Shown here piece by piece: positions 27,652 to 36,404 of a DNA stretch of 64,000 nucleotides (its first letter is position 1; every line of letters starts with the position of its first letter). The notes beneath the pieces were generated by a model, which had not been told where the DNA came from, made no database searches, and was given only the letters and a program-made list of their open reading frames with translations. The position numbers and the translations under genes are program-made. This DNA is from Paucibacter sp. TC2R-5 (lineage in GTDB: Bacteria; Pseudomonadota; Gammaproteobacteria; Burkholderiales; Burkholderiaceae_C), in assembly GCF_025717605.1 (NCBI RefSeq), contig NZ_JAJIRQ010000004.1, positions 504,804 through 568,803 on the forward strand. The letters are read 5' to 3'.

Positions 27652-27666
27652 TGAAACAGCGGTTCA
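27652..27666. promoter_or_regulatory. Candidate KdgR-type operator between kdgF and kduI
   Basis: TGAAACAGCGGTTCA is an imperfect palindrome (TGAA.C...G.TTCA) resembling the TGAAA/TTTCA-type boxes of KdgR. It lies in the divergent region 27537-27783, so one site could control both kdgF and kduI. A GGTT...AACC pair (27661-27679) lies next to it. Confidence 0.4.
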
Positions 27667-27783
27667 CTAAATAGAAACCATTATTCCGGGAAAGCACTAA
27701 CATCGGTTACGCTTGCACCCAACAAGACCGCAGAGTGCCAAATCAGGGCACTCGAGACCCCAGCCGAGACCAAGGAGCACCTT

Positions 27784-28620
27784 ATGCAAGTCCGTCAACC
27801 CGTTCACAGCGAACACGCCCGCAGCCTCGATACCGAAGGCCTGCGCCGCCACTTTTTGGTGGAAGACATGTTCAAGCCCGATGAGGCCACGCTGACCTAT
27901 AGCCAGATCGACCGCATCATCGTTGGCGGCATCATGCCTGTCAGCAAGGCAGTGACCTTCGCCGCCGAGTTGGGCAAGTACACCGGCACCGATTTCTTTC
28001 TGCAGCGCCGCGAGTTGGGTCTGATCAATATCGGCGGCGCAGCTCGCGTCACGGTGGATGAGCAGGTCTTCGAGGTCGGCGCCCGCGAAGCGCTTTATGT
28101 AGGCCAAGGCGCCAAGGTCTTGGCGTTTGAGAGCGTCGACGCGGCCGCGCCGGCCAAGCTCTATTTCAATTGCGCACCGGCGCACACCGCCTACCCGCAC
28201 CGAAAGGTGACCTTGGCCGAGGCTTCGCCAGAAACCTTGGGCGCGCCCGAGACCAGCAATCGCCGCACCATCTATAAATTCCTGGTGCCCGATGTGCTGC
28301 CGACCTGCCAATTGCTGATGGGCATGACGCAGTTGGAGCCGGGCAGCTTGTGGAACACCATGCCCTGCCACCAGCATGACCGCCGCATGGAGGTGTATTT
28401 CTACTTCGATATGAACGAGAACGCCGCCGTCTTCCACATGATGGGCGAGCCGACGCAGACGCGCCACCTGGTGGTGCGCAATGAGCAAGCGGTGATCAGC
28501 CCGAGCTGGTCCATCCACTCCGGCGTGGGCACCCAAGCTTACACCTTCATATGGGGCATGGTGGGCGAGAACCAGGTGTTCAAGGACATGGATCATGTCC
28601 CGATGACGGCTTTGCGTTGA
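27784..28620 (+). CDS. kduI: 5-dehydro-4-deoxy-D-glucuronate isomerase
   Basis: Isomerises DKI to 2,5-diketo-3-deoxygluconate (DKII) in cytoplasmic pectin catabolism. The 278 residues match KduI length. Zinc ligands are in [17 protein letters not shown] (two His and Glu) and the later His in [14 protein letters not shown] stands in front of the ATG. It heads a plus-strand operon with kduD 35 bp downstream. Confidence 0.96.
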   Translation: MQVRQPVHSEHARSLDTEGLRRHFLVEDMFKPDEATLTYSQIDRIIVGGIMPVSKAVTFAAELGKYTGTDFFLQRRELGLINIGGAARVTVDEQVFEVGAREALYVGQGAKVLAFESVDAAAPAKLYFNCAPAHTAYPHRKVTLAEASPETLGAPETSNRRTIYKFLVPDVLPTCQLLMGMTQLEPGSLWNTMPCHQHDRRMEVYFYFDMNENAAVFHMMGEPTQTRHLVVRNEQAVISPSWSIHSGVGTQAYTFIWGMVGENQVFKDMDHVPMTALR

Positions 28621-28655
28621 ATTTCAAACAAGAAGAACACCAGAGGCAAACCATC

Positions 28656-29417
28656 ATGATTCTCGAAAACTTCCAATTGAACGGCCAAGTCGCCATCGTC
28701 ACCGGCTGCAATACCGGTCTGGGTCAGGGCATGGCCCTGGCCTTGGCGCAGGCCGGCGCCGATGTGGTCGGCATCAATGTGACCGAACCGACCGAGACAC
28801 GCCAGCAAGTTGAGGCCACCGGCCGGCGCTTTCTGGACCTGCGCGCGAATCTGTCCGACATCAGCTGCATCGATGGGTTGATCAAAGAAGCGCTGACCTT
28901 GACCGGCAAGATCGACATTCTGGTCAACAACGCCGGCATCATCCGCCGCGAAGACGCGATCAAATTCAGCGAAAAGGACTGGGACGATGTCATCGACCTG
29001 AACCTGAAGACGGTGTTCTTCTTCTCGCAGGCCGCGGCCAAGCAATTCATTGCGCAAGGCAATGGCGGCAAGATCATCAATGTGGCCTCGATGCTGTCCT
29101 ACCAGGGCGGCGTGCGGGTGCCGTCCTACACCGCGTCCAAGAGCGCGGTGATGGGCATCACCCGCGCGATGGCGAACGAATGGGCTTCGCACGGCATCAA
29201 TGTGAACGGCATTGCGCCCGGTTATATGGCGACCAACAACACCGCTGCACTGCGCGCCGATGAGGGCCGCAGTGCCTCCATCTTGGAGCGCATCCCGGCT
29301 GGCCGCTGGGGCTCACCGGAAGACTTGGCCGGCCCGGTCGTATTCTTGTCGTCCAAGGCCTCGGACTATGTCAACGGCTACACCGTCGCCGTCGATGGCG
29401 GCTGGTTGGCTAGGTAG
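28656..29417 (+). CDS. kduD: 2-dehydro-3-deoxy-D-gluconate 5-dehydrogenase
   Basis: SDR enzyme that reduces DKII to 2-keto-3-deoxygluconate with NAD(P)H. The 253-residue sequence has the cofactor motif TGCNTGLGQGMALALA, NNAGIIRR, the catalytic Ser in NVASMLSYQGG and Tyr/Lys in PSYTASKSAVMG, and ends in VDGGWLAR as KduD proteins do. The start at 28656 follows the kduI stop by 35 bp. A copy of the intergenic repeat begins at its stop codon. Confidence 0.95.
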   Translation: MILENFQLNGQVAIVTGCNTGLGQGMALALAQAGADVVGINVTEPTETRQQVEATGRRFLDLRANLSDISCIDGLIKEALTLTGKIDILVNNAGIIRREDAIKFSEKDWDDVIDLNLKTVFFFSQAAAKQFIAQGNGGKIINVASMLSYQGGVRVPSYTASKSAVMGITRAMANEWASHGINVNGIAPGYMATNNTAALRADEGRSASILERIPAGRWGSPEDLAGPVVFLSSKASDYVNGYTVAVDGGWLAR

Positions 29418-29490
29418 ACCACCCCCGTAGGCGCTGCGCGCCACCCCCTCAAGGGGGCGAACTCAGTGGCCCGGCGGAGCCGGTTCCACG
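29418..29490. repeat. Dispersed intergenic repeat, copy B
   Basis: About 73 bp directly after the kduD stop, matching the reverse complement of copy A (13343-13413). It contains GCGCTGCGCGCC, CCCCCTCAAGGGGG (a hairpin) and CGGAGCCGGTTCC. Positions 29491-29567 beyond it hold no feature I recognise other than the GGAGAC before togM. Confidence 0.85.
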
Positions 29491-29567
29491 AGTTCTACTT
29501 GAGAGGTCGGCTCCTACTGCTGCGCAGTGGGGCCTCCAAGTTGTTCCGTCGGAGACACGGTGACGCT

Positions 29568-30455
29568 ATGTATGAAAACAAAAAACTAGGCTTTCTGTTC
29601 GTGCTGCCCTTTGTGTTGGGCGTGCTGGGCTTCAAGCTATTTCCCTTCGTGATGAGCTTCGCGCTCGGCTTCACGCAATACGATCTGATGGACCCGCCGG
29701 TGTTTGTCGGTCTCGACAACTATGTGGAGATCGCCAGCGCCGACCCGCTGTTCCGCAAGTCGCTCGGCGTCACGCTCTTGTTCGCCGTGCTGGCGGTGCC
29801 CTTGCGCGTCGGTTTCGCGCTCTTCATTGCCCATGTGCTCAATTACAAGCTGCGCGGTATCAACTTCTTCCGCGCCGCTTTTTATCTGCCGTCCATACTC
29901 GGCGGCTCGATCGCCACTGCGGTGCTCTGGCGCTTCATCTTCGCCAAGGAGGGTCTTGTCAATCTGCTGATGATCAAAGTGGGCCTGGAGCCTATCGCCT
30001 GGCTGGCCGACGAACACTACTCGCTATGGACCATCGTGTTGCTGTTCACATGGCAGTTCGGCTCGGCGATGGTGATATTTTTGGCCGCGCTGCAGAACGT
30101 GCCGGTGTCGCTGTACGAGGCGGCCGAAATCGACGGTGCCAACAAGCGTCAGCAGTTCTTCCGCATCACCGTGCCGCTGATCACACCCGTTATCTTTTTC
30201 AATATGATCATGCAGATGGTGCAGGCCTTCCAGGAGTTCAACGGCCCTTATGCCATTACCGAAGGCGGCCCGCTGCATTCAACCTATGTGCTGGCGCTGT
30301 ACATCTACGACCAGAGCTTCCGCTACTTCAACCTCGGCTATGGCGCGGCGCTGTCCTGGGTCTTGTTTGCGCTGGTCGGTGGTTTGAGCGCGATTTCGTT
30401 CTGGAGTTCCAAGTACTGGGTCTTCTACTCGGGTGAGAAGGAGACGTCCAAATGA
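29568..30455 (+). CDS. togM: Oligogalacturonide ABC transporter permease, TogM-type
   Basis: MalF-like inner-membrane permease, 295 residues, six hydrophobic segments. The start at 29568 (MYENKKLGFLFVLPF) has GGAGAC upstream; a longer open frame from 29466 is repeat-derived. The EAA loop LYEAAEIDGANKRQQFFRITVPLITP marks the ATPase contact. Together with the next three genes it forms a TogMNAB-type importer; the substrate assignment rests on the downstream oligogalacturonate lyase and the upstream kdu genes. The stop overlaps togN by four bases. Confidence 0.9.
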   Translation: MYENKKLGFLFVLPFVLGVLGFKLFPFVMSFALGFTQYDLMDPPVFVGLDNYVEIASADPLFRKSLGVTLLFAVLAVPLRVGFALFIAHVLNYKLRGINFFRAAFYLPSILGGSIATAVLWRFIFAKEGLVNLLMIKVGLEPIAWLADEHYSLWTIVLLFTWQFGSAMVIFLAALQNVPVSLYEAAEIDGANKRQQFFRITVPLITPVIFFNMIMQMVQAFQEFNGPYAITEGGPLHSTYVLALYIYDQSFRYFNLGYGAALSWVLFALVGGLSAISFWSSKYWVFYSGEKETSK

Positions 30456-31327
30456 GCGGCGCAAATAGTGATGTACCTGCGCTGATCCTGGGGCGCGACC
30501 AGGGCAATTCCTGGCTCCGCTACGTGGCGCTGTTTGCCGTCGCTCTGGTGATGCTGTATCCCTTGGCCTGGCTGATCGGTGCATCGTTCAAGAGCAATGT
30601 CGAGATCTATAGCGAAATCGGCTTCTGGCCCAGCCGCTTTGACTTTGGCGCCTACGTCAAGGGCTGGAAGACCAGCACCGAGTACACCTTCGCGACCTAT
30701 TTTCTGAACAGCTTTTTGATCACCATCCCGCGCATCATCGTGACGGTGATCTCCTGCGTGCTGGTGGCCTACGCCTTCGCCCGCTTTGACTTCTGGGGCA
30801 AGAAGTTCCTGTTCAGCATCATGGTCGGCACGATGATGTTGCCGCTGATCGTCTTGCGCCTGCCGCAATACCTGATGTTCCGCGAGTTCGGTTGGCTCGA
30901 CACCTATCTGCCGCTGATCCTGCCTTCGGCCTTTGCTACCGACACCTTCTTCGTCTTCATGCTGGTGCAGTTCCTGCGCGGCATCCCGCGCGATATGGAA
31001 GAAGCGGCGCAAATCGATGGTTGCAACGCGCTGCAACTGCTCTGGCACATCATCGTGCCCATGCTCAAGCCGGCCATCATCTCGGTCATCGTGTTCCAGT
31101 TCATCTGGACCATGAACGACTTCATGGGCCCGCTGATCTATCTGGCCTCGGTGGAGAAATACCCAGTTTCGCTGGCCCTGAAGATGAGCATAGGAGCCAC
31201 CGAAGAGGTCGAGTGGGCCAGCGTGATTGCGATCTCGGTGGTCGCCCTGATCCCATCGGTGGCGGTGTTCTTCGCCGCCCAGCGCCACTTCATTGAAGGT
31301 TCCGCCAGCAGCGGCATCAAAGGATAA
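30452..31327 (+). CDS. togN: Oligogalacturonide ABC transporter permease, TogN-type
   Basis: MalG-like permease, 291 residues, six transmembrane segments, beginning with an N-terminal tail and a YPLAWLIGASFK helix end. The EAA loop reads DMEEAAQIDGCNALQLLWHIIVP. It overlaps togM by ATGA, so the pair is translationally coupled. It pairs with TogM to form the membrane channel. Confidence 0.9.
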   Translation: MSGANSDVPALILGRDQGNSWLRYVALFAVALVMLYPLAWLIGASFKSNVEIYSEIGFWPSRFDFGAYVKGWKTSTEYTFATYFLNSFLITIPRIIVTVISCVLVAYAFARFDFWGKKFLFSIMVGTMMLPLIVLRLPQYLMFREFGWLDTYLPLILPSAFATDTFFVFMLVQFLRGIPRDMEEAAQIDGCNALQLLWHIIVPMLKPAIISVIVFQFIWTMNDFMGPLIYLASVEKYPVSLALKMSIGATEEVEWASVIAISVVALIPSVAVFFAAQRHFIEGSASSGIKG

Positions 31328-31339
31328 AGAAAGATAAAC

Positions 31340-32476
31340 ATGGCGCAGCTAAGCCTGAAGAAAATCGAGAAGGTCTACCCGAATGGCTTCAAGGCCGTGC
31401 ATGGGGTGGACTTGGAAATCCGCGACGGCGAGTTCATGGTCTTTGTCGGCCCCTCGGGCTGCGCCAAGTCCACGCTCTTGCGCATGATTGCCGGCCTGGA
31501 GACCATCTCCGGAGGCGAGCTGCATATCGGCGGCAAGCTGGTCAACACCCTGGCGCCCAAGGCGCGCGGCATCGCGATGGTGTTCCAGAACTATGCGCTC
31601 TACCCGCATATGAAGGTCTATGACAACTTGGCCTTCGGACTGAAGCTCGCCGGCGCCAAGAAGGACGAGGTTGACCAACGCGTGCGCCATGCGGCCAAGC
31701 TGTTGGAGATGGAGCATCTGCTGGACCGCTACCCCAAGCAGCTGTCGGGCGGCCAGGCGCAGCGCGTCGCGGTCGGCCGCGCCATCGTCAAGAAGCCCGA
31801 GGTGTTCTTGTTCGATGAGCCGCTGTCCAATCTGGACGCCAAGCTGCGCGCTTCGATGCGGGTGCGCTTGACCGAGCTGCACCGCACGCTGCGCGAGTCG
31901 GGCCAGCCCGCCACGGTTGTCTATGTCACTCACGACCAGGTCGAGGCGATGACCATGGGCGAGCGCATCTGCGTGCTCAAGGACGGCGTGATCCAGCAGG
32001 TCGATACCCCGACCGCGCTGTATGACCGTCCGGCCAACGCCTTTGTCGCCAGCTTCATCGGCTCGCCGGAAATGAATATCCACCCGGCCACCCTGCAGGC
32101 CGACGGCGCCGGTTTGGCCGTGCTGCTCGGGGGTCAAGTCTTGCCCTTGCCCGAGGCCAAGGCCCAGCGCATGCGTTTGCAAACAGGGCCAATCAAGTTC
32201 GGTCTGCGCCCGGAACATATCTCGGCCGAGGCGCGCCCGCAGGGCGACAGCTTCCCGGTGCCGGGGGCGCTGCGTTTCTCCGAGCACATGGGCAGCGAGG
32301 TGTTTGTGCATTTCGACATCGGCAACGTGCCCATGACCGCTCGCGTGCCAGCCGACCAACTCGGCAGCTTGGCCGGCAAGACGCGCGGCGCGGCCCATAC
32401 ATTTCATCTGCAGCTCGGGTGCAGCCACTTGTTTGATGGCGCTGAAGACGGCAGCGGCGCCAACCTGCTGCTCTGA
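31340..32476 (+). CDS. togA: ABC transporter ATP-binding protein, TogA/MalK-type
   Basis: ATPase of the MalK/UgpC group, 378 residues. Nucleotide-binding motifs are Walker A GPSGCAKST (about residue 38), Q-loop VFQNYALYPHM, signature LSGGQAQRVAVGRA, Walker B VFLFDEPLSNLDA and the switch His in YVTHDQVEAMT. A C-terminal TOBE/regulatory domain begins at about 240 (FIGSPEMNIHPA). The Walker A has Ala where Gly is usual before Lys. It sits 12 bp after togN and 8 bp before togB. Confidence 0.93.
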   Translation: MAQLSLKKIEKVYPNGFKAVHGVDLEIRDGEFMVFVGPSGCAKSTLLRMIAGLETISGGELHIGGKLVNTLAPKARGIAMVFQNYALYPHMKVYDNLAFGLKLAGAKKDEVDQRVRHAAKLLEMEHLLDRYPKQLSGGQAQRVAVGRAIVKKPEVFLFDEPLSNLDAKLRASMRVRLTELHRTLRESGQPATVVYVTHDQVEAMTMGERICVLKDGVIQQVDTPTALYDRPANAFVASFIGSPEMNIHPATLQADGAGLAVLLGGQVLPLPEAKAQRMRLQTGPIKFGLRPEHISAEARPQGDSFPVPGALRFSEHMGSEVFVHFDIGNVPMTARVPADQLGSLAGKTRGAAHTFHLQLGCSHLFDGAEDGSGANLLL

Positions 32477-32484
32477 AGGTTGAT

Positions 32485-33804
32485 ATGAGCTTATTTGAAA
32501 GACGCCGTTCGCTGTTCGCGCTGGCCGCCGCCAGCCTGGTCGCTTTAGCCAACGCCCCGGCAAATGCCGCCGATGCTGCCGAACCCACCGTCTTGCGCTT
32601 CGCCTGGTGGGGCGGCGGTGCCCGCCACCAAGCGACGCTGAAGGCGATTGCCGCTTTTGAGCGCCAGAACCCCGGCCTCAAGATCAAGGCCGAGTACATG
32701 GGTTTTAACGGTTATCTGGAGCGCCTGACCACGCAAATCGCCGGCGGCTCCGAGCCCGACGTGATGCAGATCAATTGGGCCTGGATGGCGATGTTCTCCA
32801 AGCGCGGCACAGGCTTCACCGACCTGAATCAATACCGCCATGTGCTGGCGCTGAATCAGTTCAGCGAGCAGGACCTCAGCATGGGCATGGTGGCGGGCAA
32901 ACTCAATGCCTTGCCGGTCGGCTATAGCGCGCGGATATTCCTGTGGAACAAGGCGGCGTTTGATCGCGCCGGTTTGCCTCTGCCCAAGACCTGGGACGAG
33001 CTGTTCGCCTCTGGTGCGGTGTTCAAGCAGCGGCTCGGCCCTAAGGCCTTCCCGCTGGACGGCGAGCTTTACGACATGATTCTGCTGTCGCAGGCCTATG
33101 TGCACCAGAAGCTCGGCACCGCCTATCTGGACCCCAAGCAGCCGCGCGTGGCGATGAGCCCGGCGGCGGCGCTGGAATGGGTGCAAACCTATAAGCGACT
33201 GGTCGACGGCCACACCGCCACACCGCTGCCGCTGCGCGCAAGCTTAGGCGGTGCCGAAAAAGCGACCGAGCAGCAGCAGGATTGGGTGGTCGGCAATTGG
33301 GCCGGCAACTACACCTGGGATAGCGCGATCTCTTTGCGCGCCAGCACGCTGGATGCGCAGCAAAAGCTGGCGCTGGGCGAGTTCCCGACCCTGCCCGGAG
33401 CGGCCAATAGCGGCATGTTCGGTCGTCCCTCGCTGATGTTTGCGGTCGGGCGCAATAGCAAGAAGGCTGAGCTGGCGGCGCGCTTCATCAATTTCCTGCT
33501 GACCGATCCGGATGCCGCGCGCATCCTCGGCAAGACCCGTGGCGTGCCCGGCGCGCAGAGCCAGTTTGATTTGTTGGTGCGCGAGAACGCCTTGCCGCCG
33601 CTGGAACTGCAGGCCCATGCGCAGATCCAGGCGCAAAAGCAGGCCGGGCGTATCGAGCTGCCGTCGCCGCTGTTCGAGCATGCGCGCATGCAAAAGTTCA
33701 TGCGTGAGGTGTTCGAGACGGTCGCCTATGGCAAGACTACCGACGCTGAGGCCGCAAAACGTCTGGTCGAAGAGGGTAATGCCTTACTTAGGCGTATCAA
33801 GTAA
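32485..33804 (+). CDS. togB: Oligogalacturonide-binding periplasmic protein, TogB-type
   Basis: Family 1 extracellular solute-binding protein, 439 residues, with a signal peptide (RRSLFALAAASLVALANAPANA). The mature part begins VLRFAWWGGGARHQATLKAIAAF, the usual opening for sugar-oligomer receptors, with EPDVMQINWAWMA and the later FGRPSLMFAVG. Preceded by GAAGG. Substrate specificity is inferred from the cluster. Confidence 0.9.
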   Translation: MSLFERRRSLFALAAASLVALANAPANAADAAEPTVLRFAWWGGGARHQATLKAIAAFERQNPGLKIKAEYMGFNGYLERLTTQIAGGSEPDVMQINWAWMAMFSKRGTGFTDLNQYRHVLALNQFSEQDLSMGMVAGKLNALPVGYSARIFLWNKAAFDRAGLPLPKTWDELFASGAVFKQRLGPKAFPLDGELYDMILLSQAYVHQKLGTAYLDPKQPRVAMSPAAALEWVQTYKRLVDGHTATPLPLRASLGGAEKATEQQQDWVVGNWAGNYTWDSAISLRASTLDAQQKLALGEFPTLPGAANSGMFGRPSLMFAVGRNSKKAELAARFINFLLTDPDAARILGKTRGVPGAQSQFDLLVRENALPPLELQAHAQIQAQKQAGRIELPSPLFEHARMQKFMREVFETVAYGKTTDAEAAKRLVEEGNALLRRIK

Positions 33805-33886
33805 TTGCAGTCATGAATGACGAGAGAGGGCCATAGAGCCGGAGAGTGAGCTGGGCGGTATGCGGATGGCCGCAACCGTTCATGGC

Positions 33887-33926
33887 GGCCACCTTCAGCC
33901 TGACGCTGAGGGTGGCCCATATTTTC
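33887..33926 (+). terminator. Probable terminator after togB
   Basis: A 13-bp stem with one mismatch, GGCCACCTTCAGC / GCTGAGGGTGGCC (33887-33899 and 33905-33917), loop CTGAC, followed by CATATTTTCTT. It lies in the 166-bp gap between togB and ogl and could end or attenuate the tog transcript before ogl. Confidence 0.6.
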
Positions 33927-33970
33927 TTGAAACTATCGATGTGCCGAGCAGGCAAAGAAGAGCAATCACC

Positions 33971-35146
33971 ATGAGCAAATCAACGCAGCGACAAATGCAA
34001 TTCGTGTCCCGCCAGGACCCCGATACCGGTGCTCGCGTGACCCGCCTGACGCCCTTGGATGTGACTTGTCATCGGAATTATTTCTACCAAAAATGCTTTA
34101 CCAATGACGGTAGCAAGCTGATCTTTGGTGCCGAGTTTGGACCTGATATTGGTGATCCCGCGAGGCCTAACTGGAACTACCACCTGCTCGATCTGCAGAC
34201 ACAGGTTGCCACCCAGCTGACCGACCAGGCGGGTGAAAACACCTTCGGGGGCTTCTTGAGCCCGGATGACCAATACCTGTACTTTGTACGGGCCGAGCGC
34301 CAGCTGATCCGCCTGCATCTGAGTGATCTGAGCGAGGACATCGCCTACACCGTACCCGCCGGCTGGGTCGGCTATGGCACGTGGGTATCGAATAGCAGTT
34401 GCACCAAGATGGTCGGCATCGAGATCCATGCCGATGACTGGTTCCCCTTAAGCGACTGGCAGAAGTTCCACGAGATGTTCCATAAAAAGCCGCGCTGCCG
34501 TTTGATCCGCATCGATCTGGCGACGGGCGAGCGCGAAGTGATCCTGGAGAAGGACGGCTGGCTCGGCCATCCGCAGTACCGCCCCTTTGATGACAACACG
34601 GTCGCCTATTGCCATGAAGGCCCGCATGACTTGATCGACGCGCGGATGTGGTTCATCAATGAAGACGGCAGCCATATGCGCTGCGGCAAGACGCATGAAA
34701 AGGGCGAAAGCATCACGCATGAGTTCTGGGTGCCGGACGGCTCGCAGATGATGTTTGTGTCCTATTTGGAAGGGCAGACCGAGCGCTGGATCTGCACGCT
34801 GGACCCGGTCACTTTGGAGTCGCGGCGCATCACTTTGATGCCGCCCTGCTCGCATTTAATGAGTAACTTCGACGGCACGCTGCTGGTCGGTGACGGCAGC
34901 GGCTCGCCGGTCGACGTGGCCAATGCCAGCGGCCATGAGATCAAGAACGACCCCTATCTGCATCTCTTCGATTTGAAGGCCGGTACGCGGCGCACGATTG
35001 CCCGGCATGACAGCAGTTGGCGCGTCTACAAGGGCAACCGTCAGGTCACCCATCCGCACCCCAGCTTCACGCCGGACCAGAAGCAGGTCTTGTTCAGCTC
35101 GGATGCCGAGGGTGAACCGGCGCTGTACCTGGCCGATTTGGGCTGA
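33971..35146 (+). CDS. ogl: Oligogalacturonate lyase, PL22
   Basis: Cytoplasmic beta-propeller lyase that cuts di- and oligogalacturonides into unsaturated monomer, feeding KdgF and KduI. The 391 residues match PL22 length and have no signal peptide. Family marks include TCHRNYFYQKCFTNDGSKLIF, GWVGYGTWVSN, a His in ITHEFWVPDGSQM, CSHLMSNFDG and HPHPSFTPDQ, the last with the His pair expected to bind metal. The start at 33971 (MSKSTQRQ) is the family start. A pectin methylesterase gene follows 12 bp later. Confidence 0.95.
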   Translation: MSKSTQRQMQFVSRQDPDTGARVTRLTPLDVTCHRNYFYQKCFTNDGSKLIFGAEFGPDIGDPARPNWNYHLLDLQTQVATQLTDQAGENTFGGFLSPDDQYLYFVRAERQLIRLHLSDLSEDIAYTVPAGWVGYGTWVSNSSCTKMVGIEIHADDWFPLSDWQKFHEMFHKKPRCRLIRIDLATGEREVILEKDGWLGHPQYRPFDDNTVAYCHEGPHDLIDARMWFINEDGSHMRCGKTHEKGESITHEFWVPDGSQMMFVSYLEGQTERWICTLDPVTLESRRITLMPPCSHLMSNFDGTLLVGDGSGSPVDVANASGHEIKNDPYLHLFDLKAGTRRTIARHDSSWRVYKGNRQVTHPHPSFTPDQKQVLFSSDAEGEPALYLADLG

Positions 35147-35158
35147 GGCTCAAGCGCC

Positions 35159-36298
35159 ATGCGAGCCTGGCTCTTGCTGATGACCCTGAGCGCCAGTGTG
35201 GCTTTCACCCAAGCCAAGGCCCAGCCCCGGCCGCAGCTCAGTGAGGCCGAGGCCAGCCACCATCAGCGCGCCGACTACCTCGGCGATTGGCAGCCGCAGC
35301 CCTTGTTGGACGCGGTCCGCTGGCCGGCCGATTTCATCGTCGCGGCTGACGGCAGCGGCACACACCGAACGCTGCAGGCGGCGATCGATGCCGTGCCCTT
35401 GGCCGGCGCCGGGCAGCGGCGTTACTTCATTCGCCTGCGGCCGGGCATTTACCGCGAATCCGTCTGCGTGCAGGACAAGGCACCCGTCAGCTTGTATGGC
35501 GAACCCGCGGATGCGGCCGCCGTGACCCTGGTGAACGGCAACTACAGCGCCAAGCCCAAGCGGGCCGGGATAGATGCGGCCAACGCTTGCGTGCCGAATC
35601 TGGCCGCCGCCACTTATGGCACTGCGGGCAGCGCCACGCTGAGCCTGTTCAGCGACGCGGTGCATGTGGCGCATCTGACGATCTCCAATGACGCGATGGA
35701 TGGCGTGCGCGCGGGTGTCGGCTATCCGCCCCAGGTCGGGGAGGGCGGCGGCGCGCAGGCTGTGGCCCTGATGACGCGCGGCGACCGGCAGCAATTGCAC
35801 AAGGTGCGCTTGCTCGGCCACCAGGACACTTTTTATGCCGCCAGTCCGGCGGATGCGCTCAAGCCTGCGCGGGTCTGGGTGCAGGCCAGCCTGATCGCCG
35901 GTGATGTCGACTTTGTGTTCGGCAACGCCCGGCTAGTGATCGAAGACAGCGAGATTCTGAGTCGCGCCGGTCGGCGCAGCCTAGGGGAGGGCGGCATCGT
36001 GCTGGCGCCCAGCACGGCGGCCGCTGAAGCGTTGGGCTTTTTGGTTTTGCACAGCCGCTTCGTGGCCGAGCCCGGCCAGGCTGCCGGCTCGGTGGCGCTC
36101 GGCCGGGCCTGGGATCAGGGCGTGGCCAAGGGGGCCTGGCTAGCTGGCCAGTCGCCGAACGGCCAAGCGCTGGTGCGCGACAGCCAGCTCGGGCCCCATA
36201 TTGCGCCCTGGGGCCCGTCAACCTCGCGGCGGCCGTTCGCTAGCAGCGGTGAGCAGGCCAATCGCCTGTTGGAGTACCGCAGTCAATCACTACCCTGA
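35159..36298 (+). CDS. Pectin methylesterase, CE8, exported
   Basis: Removes methyl esters from homogalacturonan, so lyases can act. The 379-residue right-handed beta-helix enzyme has a signal peptide (LLLMTLSASVAFTQAKA/QP). CE8 motifs appear in order: DGSGTHRTLQAAIDAVP, GIYRE, GGAQAVALM, the catalytic Asp in GHQDTFYA, the nucleophile Asp in GDVDFVFGNA, and LGRAWD. The lack of a lipobox suggests a soluble periplasmic or secreted form. It follows ogl closely and precedes the regulator. Confidence 0.94.
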   Translation: MRAWLLLMTLSASVAFTQAKAQPRPQLSEAEASHHQRADYLGDWQPQPLLDAVRWPADFIVAADGSGTHRTLQAAIDAVPLAGAGQRRYFIRLRPGIYRESVCVQDKAPVSLYGEPADAAAVTLVNGNYSAKPKRAGIDAANACVPNLAAATYGTAGSATLSLFSDAVHVAHLTISNDAMDGVRAGVGYPPQVGEGGGAQAVALMTRGDRQQLHKVRLLGHQDTFYAASPADALKPARVWVQASLIAGDVDFVFGNARLVIEDSEILSRAGRRSLGEGGIVLAPSTAAAEALGFLVLHSRFVAEPGQAAGSVALGRAWDQGVAKGAWLAGQSPNGQALVRDSQLGPHIAPWGPSTSRRPFASSGEQANRLLEYRSQSLP

Positions 36299-36307
36299 GT
36301 TTTGGTC

Positions 36308-36332
36308 GGCTTGCACCCGCTCGGTGCAAGCC
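36308..36332. terminator. Strong hairpin after the pectin methylesterase gene
   Basis: GGCTTGCACC and GGTGCAAGCC pair perfectly (10 bp) around CGCTC, 10 bp after the stop. There is no T-run on the plus strand, so it may stabilise the 3' end rather than terminate by itself. Confidence 0.5.
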
Positions 36333-36363
36333 CTCATGGGGGCGGGCAACCGTTCAGAGATAA

Positions 36364-36386
36364 TTCAAATCAATTGAAACGCTTTA
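36364..36386. promoter_or_regulatory. Candidate operator in front of the IclR-family gene
   Basis: TTCAA-ATCAA-TTGAA (36364-36378) is a perfect inverted repeat, overlapped by TGAAACGCTTTA (36375-36386), which shares TGAAAC with the site between kdgF and kduI. It lies 20-40 bp before the start codon, as expected for autorepression. Confidence 0.35.
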
Positions 36387-36404
36387 CCAAGGCATTTGGA
36401 ACAA

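Noticed and set aside
31349-32563. Open frame of 404 codons on the minus strand
   Set aside because: Antisense shadow of togA; no recognisable domain or ribosome site.
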